NCBI RefSeq assembly: GCF_963678635.1
Contig: NC_087070.1
Span: forward strand, 36,399,109 to 36,459,108
Direction of reading: 5' to 3'
DNA: 60,000 nucleotides
Source: Symsagittifera roscoffensis
Taxonomy: Eukaryota; Xenacoelomorpha; Acoela; Convolutidae
The translations under genes and the position numbers were made by a program. Numbering within the stretch: position 1 is the first letter of the stretch; every line of letters begins with the position of its first letter. Positions 1 to 10,708 of this stretch are shown piece by piece. The notes beneath the pieces were generated by a model. It did no database searches and was not told the origin of the DNA. It was given only the letters and a program-made list of their open reading frames with translations.

Positions 1-3000
1 AAGTCGCGACATAACCATTGTGGGTCGCAAAATGTCGCAATATTAATTTCGCAAAGACTATCCCGACTTTTTCCTCGAGTTGGCATCAAAATAATATGCA
101 TTTAAAATGATGTTCAGACTTTTTTGTTTCCTATTTTCGTTATTTTGCCTAGTGTTGCGTTGATTTGAAAACCTCTAGCTAGTATGTTTGTTTCTTTTGT
201 AAGATCCTCTGACGCTCCTTTGAGCTCTAGTTTTGGAAATGTATCATCAAACATAAAATGAATACAAATTTTGTAGTTACTTATTTAAATTAAGCGAAAA
301 GAAATTAAGAAGATTCATTTTTTCAATGGTTTTATCATAGATACATAAAATCACTCTGGGTTACATGGGCAAAATTAACGGTAAATGATTTTTACGAACA
401 AAAAATTTTTTTACTGAAGTTCGCTAGGTTGGAACTTTTAAGTAAAATAACTAAAAAAAGAATATGTTTTCAGTTATTTTACAAAATCAATTTGTTCTTG
501 AAAATAATTTATCATACTGGCGGTGAGTCCCGATTCATCCAAGCAAAAATCTCCGAGAATGTCTATCTGCTTAACAAAAAGGCGTGAAGCCAGTCCATCG
601 CTTTGGGTTTGGCCGAATGTATGCCTCATGGCCGATTCATACTCCACTGACTCTAAATGGACTATATTTGATGCTAATTTGGGTCATGCAAAGTCGCAAC
701 ATATCTAATTTGGGTCGGGCAAAGTCGCTACATAGCTAATGTGGGTCGGGAAAAGTCACTACATATCTAATTTGGGTCGGACAAAGTCGTAACATAGCTA
801 ATGTGGGTCGGGCAATGTCGCTACAAAGCTAATTTGGGTCGTGCAAAGTCACAACATATCTAATTTGGGCCGGGCATAGTCGCAAAATGTCTAGTTTGGG
901 TCTCACAAAGTCGCAACATAGCTAATATGGGCGCGCAAAATTGCAACATAGCTAATATGGGCGCACTAAGTCGCGACATAACCAATGTAGGTCGCAAAAT
1001 GTCGCAACATTAAGTTCGCAAAGATTATCCCGTCTTTTTCCTCGACTTGGCTTCAAAATAATATGCATTTGATATGATGTTCAAATTTTTTCGTTTCCTA
1101 TTTTCTTTATTTTGCCTAGTGTTGCGTTCATTTGAAAACCTCTAGCTAGTATGTTTGTTTCTTTTGTAAGATCCTCTGACGCTCCTTGGAGCTCTAGTTT
1201 TAGACATGTATCATTGAACAAAAAATGAATACAAAATTTGTAGTTACTTAATTAAATTAAGCGAAAAGAAATTAAGTAGGTTCATTTTTTCAATGATTTT
1301 ATCATAGATACATAAAGTCACTCTGGGTTGCATGGGCAAAATTAACGGTAAATGATTTTTACGAACAAAAAAAACTTTTACTGAAGTTAGCTAGGTTGGA
1401 ACTTTTAAGTAAAATAACTAAAAAAAGAATATGTTTTCAGTTATTTTACAAAATCATTTTGTTCTTGAAAATAATTTATCATACTGGCGGCGATTCCCCA
1501 TTCATCCAAGCAAAAATCTCCGAGAATGTCCATCTGCTTAACAAAATGGCGTGAAGCCGGTCCATGGGTTTGGGTTTGGCCGAATGTATGCCCCATGGCC
1601 GATTCATACTCCACTGACTCTAAATGGACTATATATGTAGCTAATTTGAGTCATGCAAAGTCGCAACATAGCTAATATGGGCGCAAAAAGCCGCGACTTA
1701 GCCAATGTGGGTCGCAAAAAGTCGCGCAACATTAAGTGCGCCAGGACTAACCCGACTTTTTCCTCGACTTGGCTTCAAAAAAATAATATGCATTTGATAT
1801 TATGTTTAAATGTTTTCGTTTCCTTTCTGCGTTATTTTGCTTAGTGTTGCGGTCATTTGAAAATCTCTAGCTATTTTGTTTGTTTCTGTTGTAAGATCCT
1901 CTGACGCTCCTTGGAGCTCTAGTTTTGAAGATGTATCATCGATTATAAAATGAATACGAAGTTTGTAGTTACTTAATTAAATTAAGCGAAAGAAATTAAG
2001 TAGGTTCATTTTGTCAATGGTTTTAGCATAGATACGTTAAGTCATTCTGGGTTGCATGGGCAAAATTAACGGTAAATAGTTTTTACGAACAAAAGCAACT
2101 GTTACAAAAGTTCGCTAGGTTGGAACTTTTAAGTAAAATAACTACAAAACGAATATGTTTTCAGTTATTTTACAAAATCATTTTGTTCTTGAAAATAATT
2201 TATCATACTGGCGGCGAGTCCCGATTCATCCAAGCAAAAATCTCCGAGAACGTCCATCTGCTTAACAACATGGCGTGAAGCCGATCCATGGGTTTGGGTT
2301 TAGCCGAATGTATGCCCCATGGCCGATTCATACTCCACTGACTCTAAATGGACTATATATGAAGCTAATTTGGGTCATGCAAAGTGGCAACATATCTAAT
2401 TTGGGTAGGGCAAAGTCGCTACATAGCTAATGTGGGTCGGGAAAAGTCCCTACATAGCTAATGTGGGTCGGGAAAAGTCGCTACATATCTAATTTAGATC
2501 GGACAAAGTCGCAACATAGCTAAAGTGGGTCGGGCAAGGTCGCAACATATCTAATTTGGAACGGGCATAGTCGCAAAATGTCTAGTTTGGGTCTCACAAA
2601 GTCGCAACATAGCTAATATGGGCGCGCAAAGTCGCAACATAGCTAATATGGGCGCATTAAGTCGCGACATAACCAATGTGGGTCGCAAAATGTCGCAACA
2701 TTAAGTTTGCAAAGACTATCCGACTTTTTTCTCGACTTGGCATCAAAATAATATGCATTTAATATGATGTTCAGACTTTTTCGTTTCCTATTTTCGTTAA
2801 TTTGCCTAGTGTTGCGTTCATTTTAAAACCTCTAGCTAATTTGTTTGTTTCTTTTGTAAGATCCTCTGACGCTCCTTTGAGCTCTAGTTTTGAAGATGTA
2901 TCATCGATTATAAAATGAATACGAAGTTGGTAGTTACTTAATTAAATTAAGCGAAAAAAATTAAGTAGGTTCATTTTGTCAATGGTTTTAGCATAGATAC

Positions 3001-6000
3001 GTTAAGTCATTCTGGGTTGCATGGGCAAAATTAACGGTAAATAGTTTTTACGAACAAAAAAAACTTTTACAAAAGTTCGCTAGGTTGGAACTTTTAAGTA
3101 AAATAACTAAAAAAAGAATATGTTTTCAGTTATTTTACAAAATAATTTTGTTCTTGAAAATAATTTATCATACTGGCGGCGAGTCCCGATTCATCCAAGC
3201 AAAACTCTCCGAGAATGTCCATCTGCTTAACAAAATGGCGTGAAGCCAGTCCATCGGTTTGGTTTTGGCCGAATGTATGCCTCATGGCCGATTCATACTC
3301 CACTGACTCTAAATGGACTATATTTGAAGCTAGTTTGGGTCGTGCAAAGTCGCAACATATCTAATTTGGGTCAAGCAAAGTCGCTACATAGCTAATGTGG
3401 TGCGGGAAAAGTCGCTACATATCTAATTTGGGTCGTACAAAGTCGCACCATAGCTAATGTGGGTCGGGCAATGTCGCTACAAAGCTAATATGGGCGCAAA
3501 AAGTCGCAGCATAGCTAATTTTGCTCGCAATAAGTCGCAACAAAGCTAATTTGGGTAACACAAAGTCGCTACAAGCTTGGGTCATGCAAAGTCGCAACAT
3601 ATCTAATTTGGGTCGGGCAAAAACGCTACATAGCTAATGTGGGTCGGGAAAAGTCGCTACATATCTAATTTGGGTCGGATAAAGTCGCAACATAGCTAAT
3701 GTGGGTCGGGCAATGTCGCTACAAAGCTAATTTGGTTCGTGCAAAGTCACAACATATCTAATTTGGGTCGGGCATAGTCGCAAAATGTCTAGTTTGGGTC
3801 TCACAAAAGCGCAACATAGCTAATATGGGCGCGCAAAATTGCAACATAGCTAATATGGGCGCTTTAAGTCGCGACATAAACAATGTAGGTCGCAAAATGT
3901 CGCAACATTAAGTTCGCAAAGACTATCCCGTCTTTTTCCTCGACTTGGCTTCAAAATAATATGCATTTGATATGATGTTCAAATTTTTTCGTTTCATATT
4001 TTCGTTATTTTGCTTAGTGTTGCGTTCATTTGAAAACCTCTAGCTAGTATGTTTGTTTCTTTTGTAAGATCCTCTGACGCTCCTTGGAGCTCTAGTTTTA
4101 GACATGTATCATTGAACATAAAATGAATACAAAATTTGTAGTTACTTAATTAAATTAAGCGAAAAGAAATTAAGTAGGTTCATTTTTTCAATGGTTTTAT
4201 CATAGATACATAATGTCACTTTGGGTTGCATGGGCAAAATTAACGGTAAATGATTTTTACGAACAAAAAAAACTTTTACTGAAGTTAGCTAGGTTGGAAT
4301 TTTTACGTAAAATAACTAAAAAAAGAATATGTTTTCAGTTATTTTACAAAATCATTTTGTTCTTGAAAATAATTTATCATACTGGCGGCGATTCCCGATT
4401 CATCCAAGCAAAAATCTCCGAGAATGTTCATCTGCTTAACAAAATGACGTGAAGCCGGTCCATCGGTTTGGGTATGGCCGATTGTATGCCCCAAGACCGA
4501 TTCATACTCCACTGACTCTAAATGGACTATATATGAAGCTAATTTGGGTCATGCAAAGTCGCAACATAGCTAATATGGGCGCACAAAGCCGCGACTTAGC
4601 CAATGTGGGTCGCAAAAAGTCGCGCAACATTAAGTTTGCAAAGACTATCCCGACTTTTTCCTCGACTTGGCTTCAAAAAAATAATATGCATTTGATATGA
4701 TGCTGAAATATTTTCGTTTCCTTTCTGCGTTATTTTGCCTAGTGTTGCGGTCATTTGAAAATCTCTAGCTAGTTTGTTTGTTTCTGTTTTAAGATCCTCT
4801 GACGCTCCTTGGAGCTCTAGTTTTGGAGATGTATCATCGATTATAAAATGAATACGAAGTTTGTACTTACTTAATTAAATTAAGCGAAAGAAATTAAGTA
4901 GGTTCATTTTGTCAATGGATTTAGCATAGATACGTTAAGTCATTCTGGTTTGCATGGGCAAAGTTAACGGTAAATAGTTTTTAAGAACAAAAATTTTTTT
5001 TACAAAAGTTCGCTAGGTTGGAACTTTTAAGTAAAATAACTAAAAAAAGAATATGTTTTCAGTTATTTTACAAAATCATTTTGTTCTTGAAAATAATTTA
5101 TCATACTGGCGGCGAGTCCCGATTCATCCAAGCAAAAATCTCCGAGAATGTCAATCTGCTTAACAAAATGGCGTGAAGCCGGTCCATGGGTTTGGGTTTG
5201 GCCGAATGTATGCCCCATGGCCGATTCATACTCCATTGACTCTAAATGGACTGTATATGAAGCTAATTTGGGTCATGCAAAGTGGCAACATATCTAATTT
5301 GGGTAGGGCAAAGTCGCTACATAGCTAATGTGGGTCGGGAAAAGTCGCTACATAGCTAATGTGGGTCGGGAAAAGTCGCTACATATCTAATTTAGGTCGG
5401 ACAAAGTCGCAACATAGCTAAAGTGGGTCGGGCAAGGTCGCAACATATCTAATTTGGAACGGGCATAGTCGCAAAATGTCTACTTTGGGTCTCACAAAGT
5501 CGCAACATAGCTAATATGGGCGCGCAAAGTCGCAACATAGCTAATATGGGCGCACTAAGTCGCGACATAACTAATGTGGGTCGCAAAATGTCGCAGCATT
5601 AAGTTTGCAAAGACTATCCCGACTTTTTCCTCGACTTGGCTTCAAAATAATATGCATTTGATATGATGTTCAGACTTTTTCGTTTCCTATTTTCGTTATT
5701 TTGCCTAGTGTTGCGTTCATTTGAAAACCTCTAGCTAGTTTGTTTGTTTCTTTTGTAAGATCCTCTGACGCTCCTTGGAGCTCTAGTTTTGGATATGTAT
5801 CATCGAACATAAAATGAATACGAAATTTGTTGTAACTTATTTTATTTAAGCGAAAAAAATTAATTAAGTTCATTTTGTCAATAGTTTTAGCATAGATACA
5901 TAAAGCCATTCTGGGTTGCATGGGCAAAATTAACGGTAAATGATTTTTACGAACAAAAAAAACTTTTACTGAAGTTAGCTAGGTTGGAATTTTTAAGTAA

Positions 6001-6215
6001 AATAACTAAAAAAAGAAAATGTTTTCAGTTTTTTTTACAAAATCATTTTGTTCTTGAAAATAATTTATCATACTGGCGGCGAGCCCCGATTCATCCAATC
6101 AAATATCTCCGAGAATGTCCATCTGGGTAACAAATTGGCGTGAAGCAGGTCCATGGGTTTGGGTTTTGCCGAATGTATGCCCCATGGCCGATCCATACTC
6201 CACTGACTTTAAATG
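1..6215. repeat. Complex satellite with A-B-C higher-order repeat
   Basis: A landmark beginning catactggcgg recurs at 513, 1480, 2204, 3169, 4378, 5102 and 6069, giving steps of 967, 724, 965, 1209, 724 and 967. Shared variants (for example the gcctcatgg variant at 513 and 3169, and matching reading frames after 1480 and 4378) group the units as C(partial)-A-B-C-A-B-C-partial, so two full copies of a three-unit repeat are present. Each unit has an AT-rich spacer of about 650 bp and a minisatellite with a 30-31 bp period (core aaagtcgcaacatagctaat). Unit length differs by multiples of about 242 bp, all in the minisatellite. Short open frames inside are not convincing genes. The array stops near 6215; its left edge is outside the window. 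Confidence 0.95.
3327..3830. repeat. Internal 242-bp duplication in the second A unit
   Basis: In the A unit that starts at 3169, a run of about eight minisatellite copies beginning near 3327 is repeated near 3574, with the same order of variant monomers (Gcaacatatc, Gctacatagc, Gctacatatc, then Gcaatgtcgc). This explains why the unit is 1209 bp against 967 bp for the other A unit. The pattern fits unequal exchange between minisatellite blocks. Confidence 0.8.
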
Positions 6216-7085
6216 GTTCTTATTTAATGCAAAAAATGCGTTCGTTTTTCCTAAAACCATCATGATTAACTTTGATGACAGAAGAAAAAAACGTTATAAT
6301 TCGTTTTCAACCAATTGTAAAAAAATTTTGTAAAAAAGAGATTGAGATTGAATATTCAATTTATCCGATTAATCTCCGTAAAACTCCAGTGCGGATAAAG
6401 ACAGCTCGTATCGCGACAAAACATTCAAGCTTTCGGCTGCCTACATCCCATTTAAACGAAGTGGCTTATGTCTAAATTTTATTGTTGCTGACAATTTTTT
6501 AGGTAATTAATTATATATTACTTTGGAAAAATAATTCAATTTTTCAATTAGAGGCGACTGTAAAGGGGAGGGGCTTTAAGAAAAACGAACTTTTTGCCCG
6601 TCAAAAGTTTGATTTTGCTATTATTTTACAGCGCCAGGCTATACTAATTGGTCAGTGCTAGTAGATACTAAATTTCAGGGAAGCAAGAGTCAAACTCGCT
6701 CGATTTGCTAAAAACTTTCATTCGACCCAAAAATTAAAGCTAAATTAAAGCTTAATGCTTTTGAAAGCTGTTTGTATAAAATTCACACTCATTTAATATA
6801 TATTTTAAGTGCCATTTTTATTCTTCATGTAATGTGCGGACGAATATCTGGTCAAAAAAATCATTGATAGAAAATTTTTCAAATATTTTTATGCATAATC
6901 AGCGCTTTAGATAACACAATGGTTAAAACTCATTTGATCAAAACGAACTCTTATTTATTAGGTGTCATTAAGTCACAGTCCGTATTTGACAAAATATCAT
7001 TGCGTTGGTGTTAGCAAAAAAGCGTTTACAATACGAGCTGCTGATGATAAAAAGCTCGATCAAAACAGCGTAAAATAAAATTGAT
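6216..7085. other. Region upstream of exon 1
   Basis: No convincing gene. Bases from about 6385 to 6465 and from about 7012 to 7085 match 10709-10790 and 10790-10856, which lie in front of the damaged exon-1 copy. The roughly 540 bp between them (about 6470-7010) are absent from the second copy, so they are either an insertion here, a deletion there, or a 5'-UTR intron (the right edge, ggtgttag before caaaaaagcg, looks like an acceptor). The promoter of the helicase gene should lie in or before this stretch, but I see no clear TATA or initiator. Confidence 0.4.
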
Positions 7086-9985
7086 ATGAATGAAGATCAG
7101 GTCCAAAACTTTTGCGACAGCTTCGAAATGTCGTTGCCGGATAAGAAGCACCGTATATTTACACTTCCCAGGACGATTGACACTGACGATCATCTGAAAA
7201 AGATGGCTTACACAAGCACCAAACAGTACTCTGAAAACACCTGTTATCTTGTCCTATTTGAAGTTCCGGAAACTTCCAGTATCATCGAAACTGCTTGTGC
7301 TGAAGATCGAAACCTGAAATCTGACATACTCTTGAACATGTGCCTCAACCTGGGCAAGGGAAGAATTGATGTTTTTATCGAAATTAACCAAAATATCGAA
7401 AAACAGGATGTCTCAAAAGTCAGTGAAATAACACAAAATCATCAAAACCGAATTAAAATCATTAGAAACCTTATGGCCAAAAACGATTTGGTAGATCGAG
7501 TAAAAGTTGAAATTAATGGCATAAAACCAGAAAAAATCGAAAACCCCTCTAAGTTGTGGAAAATGGTTGGTGATATCAGAGAGACATGTCGCGAATGCGG
7601 AATTGCATTTATGCTGAGGGATGAAAAGAAAAGCGAAATCGAAGCTGACCGAAAAACCTCGCTGAATAAAGTGAAAAATATTTTGAAACCAGGACGGGTT
7701 GGCAGCTTCACTGAAGTAGCTAGAGAGTTGGCTAAAAGTTGCAATTTCGTTACTCGCTTGTTCACACTGCAAAACAATCAAGTTAAAGCTTCTTGGAAAG
7801 GCGAAGATGAACACGGAACTACGCTAAAAGACTACAAAAAACTAGAAGAGTTTGTCAAAAGCAGAATTCGAGACTCATATAGTAAAAACTTAACGACCAA
7901 GCCGTTCATGTTTGCTCCAAAAGAGGAAAAAATTTTCCGGTCAACCACATTGCAAATGGCCGGTAAAACGGGACTCGCAAACTACACGACATTCCAAAAA
8001 ACTACAAGCGAGACTTCTTTATTCATGAAACTGATCGAAGCTATTAAAGAACCTACAGCCGAAGAGGGGCCAAGAGGAATCTTCATCAAAAACACAAACG
8101 AGGACAACCTGCAGCATATTCTGAGGGTGAAAAAGGGGGAGCGGTATGAGTACGACTGGCTCTTCTGTGCACAAGACAAGCTGATTTGTATCGAAATCAC
8201 CGCTTCCAGAATCACTTCAGAGGTGAGAACGGGAGTGTAGTCCTAAAGATGTCTGCAAAAAATTCGCCAATTTTCAAAAGGCATTCGCCCCCTCACAGCA
8301 TTAGCCCCCTCAATTCTAGTCGCCAAGTTCTCTAAATAGTCACCTTTGGTAGTTTTTACGACAACCATTCATGGTTGACCGAACGTACAACTTTTCTAAA
8401 GATGGCTTTGGCGTCAATATATGCCAAATTTTAGGATGGGGAAGGGAGCTTAGGTGCACGCCAAATAATGCAGTTTTTTTGATCAAACTTCCAGAAACCC
8501 CACAATCGAATGCGGCGAAATATTTGGCCACCATCGCCTGCACATAAAATGTTTACCTAAATTTGACATTTCATAGTTTCGAAGGGCTGCAAAATTTTTT
8601 AATGGCCGACCTATAAAAAGCAGTCAAAAATCATCTCCAGTTCAGAAGTTCCTGTGCATGACTTTAATCAATTTGAGACATATTTTAAAAAAATTATATT
8701 TGATATCATTTTTTTATTTTGCGTTTAGTTTAGATGCGACAATCATTGTTATAAATTGCCCAAAACTCATAATGAATAGTTATTTACCTTAACTTGATTT
8801 ACAAAAAATTTTTGAAAACTTGCAAAAAAGTAACTCTCGAGTTATTATCTGATTTTGAAGAGAAACTTAAGAAGGGGTTGTTTGTACACAAAAATAGATC
8901 TGAGTTCGATAAAAATAGATAAAGAAAGAAAAAAAATTTTTTTTCCAATGATTACAAGCTAACAGAAAAATATTTCATGTGATTGATTTTTAATTTAATA
9001 GTTTTTTAGACAATAATATGACTTGCTGAAATGAATTTTTAGCAATAATCAGCAACAAAACATTGAAAAAGAACATTTCTGCCGTACCGTGTCGTATAAG
9101 TCTTTACAGAAACCGTACGGATTGGCAACGAGGTTGATAACTCAATAAAGAATATAAGATAATTGAAAAATATTCTCTTAAATGGTGTTCTGATGAGCGT
9201 TCAGTGTTCTTAGCATTACGGACTATCCGGGTCGCTCAAGGACAATTGACCTGTGGTACAGATTTTATAAATAGCTATAATTATATGACATAATATGACA
9301 TTCCCTCCTCTGAAAAAACAATGTTTGAGTTTTGAGTTTCAGTGGGACTGACTGAGTTTGAGTTTTGGGATCTTGAGTCCCCGTAGGCTTCTTTTTTTGT
9401 AGTCGGTATCTCGCGACTTTTCGTAATTTCCTGATTTTCTGTCATCACTATCGTTTCTTTTTTCGGGCTGTCAAAAGATAATACAAGGTCTTCTACGCTG
9501 ATTTTATCTCGTTTGCCACCTGGCTTTTTCGTCTCGAGTAACTTAATACAGGCAATAAAATGGGGGAATTGTCTTTAAACCTCATTTTGTGGATAAAAAG
9601 AGAGAAGCTGCTGGGTTAATTTTGTTTTTGAATTATTTTTTGTTGGGCGACTATGCTGAATTGTTTTTGTTCGATACTCTTTGTCGGGACTGGACCTCCT
9701 ACCGCCTTTGCCAACCTTGGATGCCGTTTCCGCGTTGACTTTCTCATTGCCTCTGTTTGTGAATTCTTTGGTTGAGGTTGTGGAGACGTCTTTTCGATAT
9801 CTATCCGTTTAGGCGAGGGCGCCATGTTTTCTGACGTGTTCGATAACCAGTCCTCGTTTGATGATGTCGTTTTGTTCTGTCCCTTCTTCTTTTCTTTATC
9901 TCTTTTTGAATATCAATCCTCTTGGTTGTTTGGGAGTCGGTTTTCCTCCTGATCGTTTCCCGGTTTGTGTTTTTCGCTTTCCTTA
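6372..9985. repeat. Segmental duplication, copy 1
   Basis: This segment is repeated at 10709-13145. The offset is about 3771 at the exon-1 start, 3141 from 8291 on, and about 3160 near 9281, because copy 2 has lost about 630 bp in the exon and gained a few bases later. Between 8291 and 9600 the two copies are nearly identical, so the event is fairly recent. It carries exon 1, the first 1.7 kb of intron 1 and an antisense pseudogene. Confidence 0.9.
7086..8222 (+). CDS. Helicase gene exon 1: N-terminus and first half of PD-(D/E)XK-like fold
   Basis: Encodes residues 1-379 from an ATG at 7086. The frame stays open to 8240, but a strong donor (CAGAG then GTGAGA at 8223) falls exactly on a codon boundary, so the last few codons before the TAG are intronic. 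Residues 1-300 are charged and match no family I know. Residues 309-372 look like a PD-(D/E)XK core: a helix near SETSLFMKLIEAI, then YEYDWLF (Asp357), then KLICIEITAS (Glu370). The usual ExK lysine is Thr372 here, so activity may be altered or lost. The fold should continue in exon 2. A damaged second copy of this exon lies at 10857. The start has no in-frame upstream ATG that I favour. Confidence 0.75.
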
Positions 9986-9988
9986 GCA
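9281..9988 (-). pseudogene. Antisense coding remnant, copy 1 (Lys/Ser/Gln-rich, unrecognised)
   Basis: Read on the minus strand, this stretch gives long peptides of coherent, charged, low-hydrophobicity composition, interrupted by frame changes and stops. Order: a Lys/Arg-rich part with SQTTKRIDIQK, then MAPSPKRIDIEK and a Pro/Gln/Ser stretch ending in a stop after IIQKQN, then (frame changed) FIACIKLLETKKPGGKRDK, ISVEDLVLSFDSPKK and a Thr/Ser/Asn-rich tail to a TAA at 9281. It has a parallel copy at 12441-13177. I do not recognise the family; a mobile-element ORF1 or a cellular disordered protein are both possible. The frame break near the poly-C run before FIACIK is shared by both copies. 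Confidence 0.5.
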
Positions 9989-10215
9989 GCAAAGGATTGA
10001 ATAGAAGAATTCTAGAGGGATCCGGTGATGGTCTGATGGAAAAATACAGGAAAGTACTCGACGAAGCAATCAATTTGACTTCAAAAAACAGAGGATTTAG
10101 AACCATTAATCATATGATTGCTACCTACGAGCAAACAAAGAAGGGATTGAGTTACTTTTACTCTAAAAGACAAGTTCAGGACGACGGAATACACACAAAA
10201 CATTTGAACTTGTAA
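9987..10215 (+). CDS. Exon-like terminal coding segment, unrecognised
   Basis: A good acceptor (pyrimidine-rich stretch then TTAG at 9983-9986) opens a frame of about 76 residues that ends with TAA at 10213-10215, overlapping AATAAA at 10215-10220. The peptide includes GDGLMEKYRKVLDEA, RGFRTINHMIATYEQ and KKGLSYFYSKRQVQDDGIH. Composition and the stop plus poly(A) signal suggest a real 3'-terminal exon or the 3' end of a mobile-element ORF. It starts where the segmental duplication ends and is absent from copy 2. It lies in intron 1 of the helicase gene and cannot be part of the full-length product because it ends in a stop; an early-terminated alternative transcript is possible. Confidence 0.35.
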
Positions 10216-10708
10216 ATAAATGATATTGTAATAGCGAAATTCAGTATTGATTAGCTAAATGTAGACTTGTGATGAAAAGATTATACGAAGCAGTGATTTG
10301 TATACTTCATCTTTTGAATTTAACTTTTTTTCTTTTAAAAAACAAGGTTTTTTCTCGAAGTTTCGTTAGGTTTCAGTATAGCTTTAGATAATTTTTCCAT
10401 AGTTTCAAGCAATTAAAACAATAATCAAAACATCTAAATCGTAGAAATTAGCCAAGAAACGCAAGTATCGAGCTCCAAAAAAATTGGGCGCCAAAAATTT
10501 TTCTGAAACTAACTATCTGAAGCCTGGTAATTAGGAAACCTATTCCCGATCTTAAAACATAGGAAATCTATTCCCTATCCTAATACATAGAGAAACCTAT
10601 TCCCTATCTTAATACACAGCCAGCGGTCCCGGAAATCCGTAGCCTATGTTTATACATGGGCGACCACCGGCACCCACCTCTACTCTCCTGCACTCTTCTA
10701 CTACTGCA
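10216..10708. other. Spacer with short repeats between duplication copies
   Basis: No gene seen. From about 10525 to 10620 a 36-37 bp unit with the core aaacctattccctatcttaa is repeated about three times. The first 300 bp are plain AT-rich sequence. Confidence 0.5.

Noticed and set aside
1653-1844. Repeated short frames in the first satellite
   Set aside because: They are in minisatellite sequence, break at different places in each unit and show no coding bias.
8223-8240. Exon 1 frame ending at its own TAG (384-residue protein)
   Set aside because: A strong donor lies on a codon boundary before the stop, and the nuclease-like fold is incomplete without exon 2.
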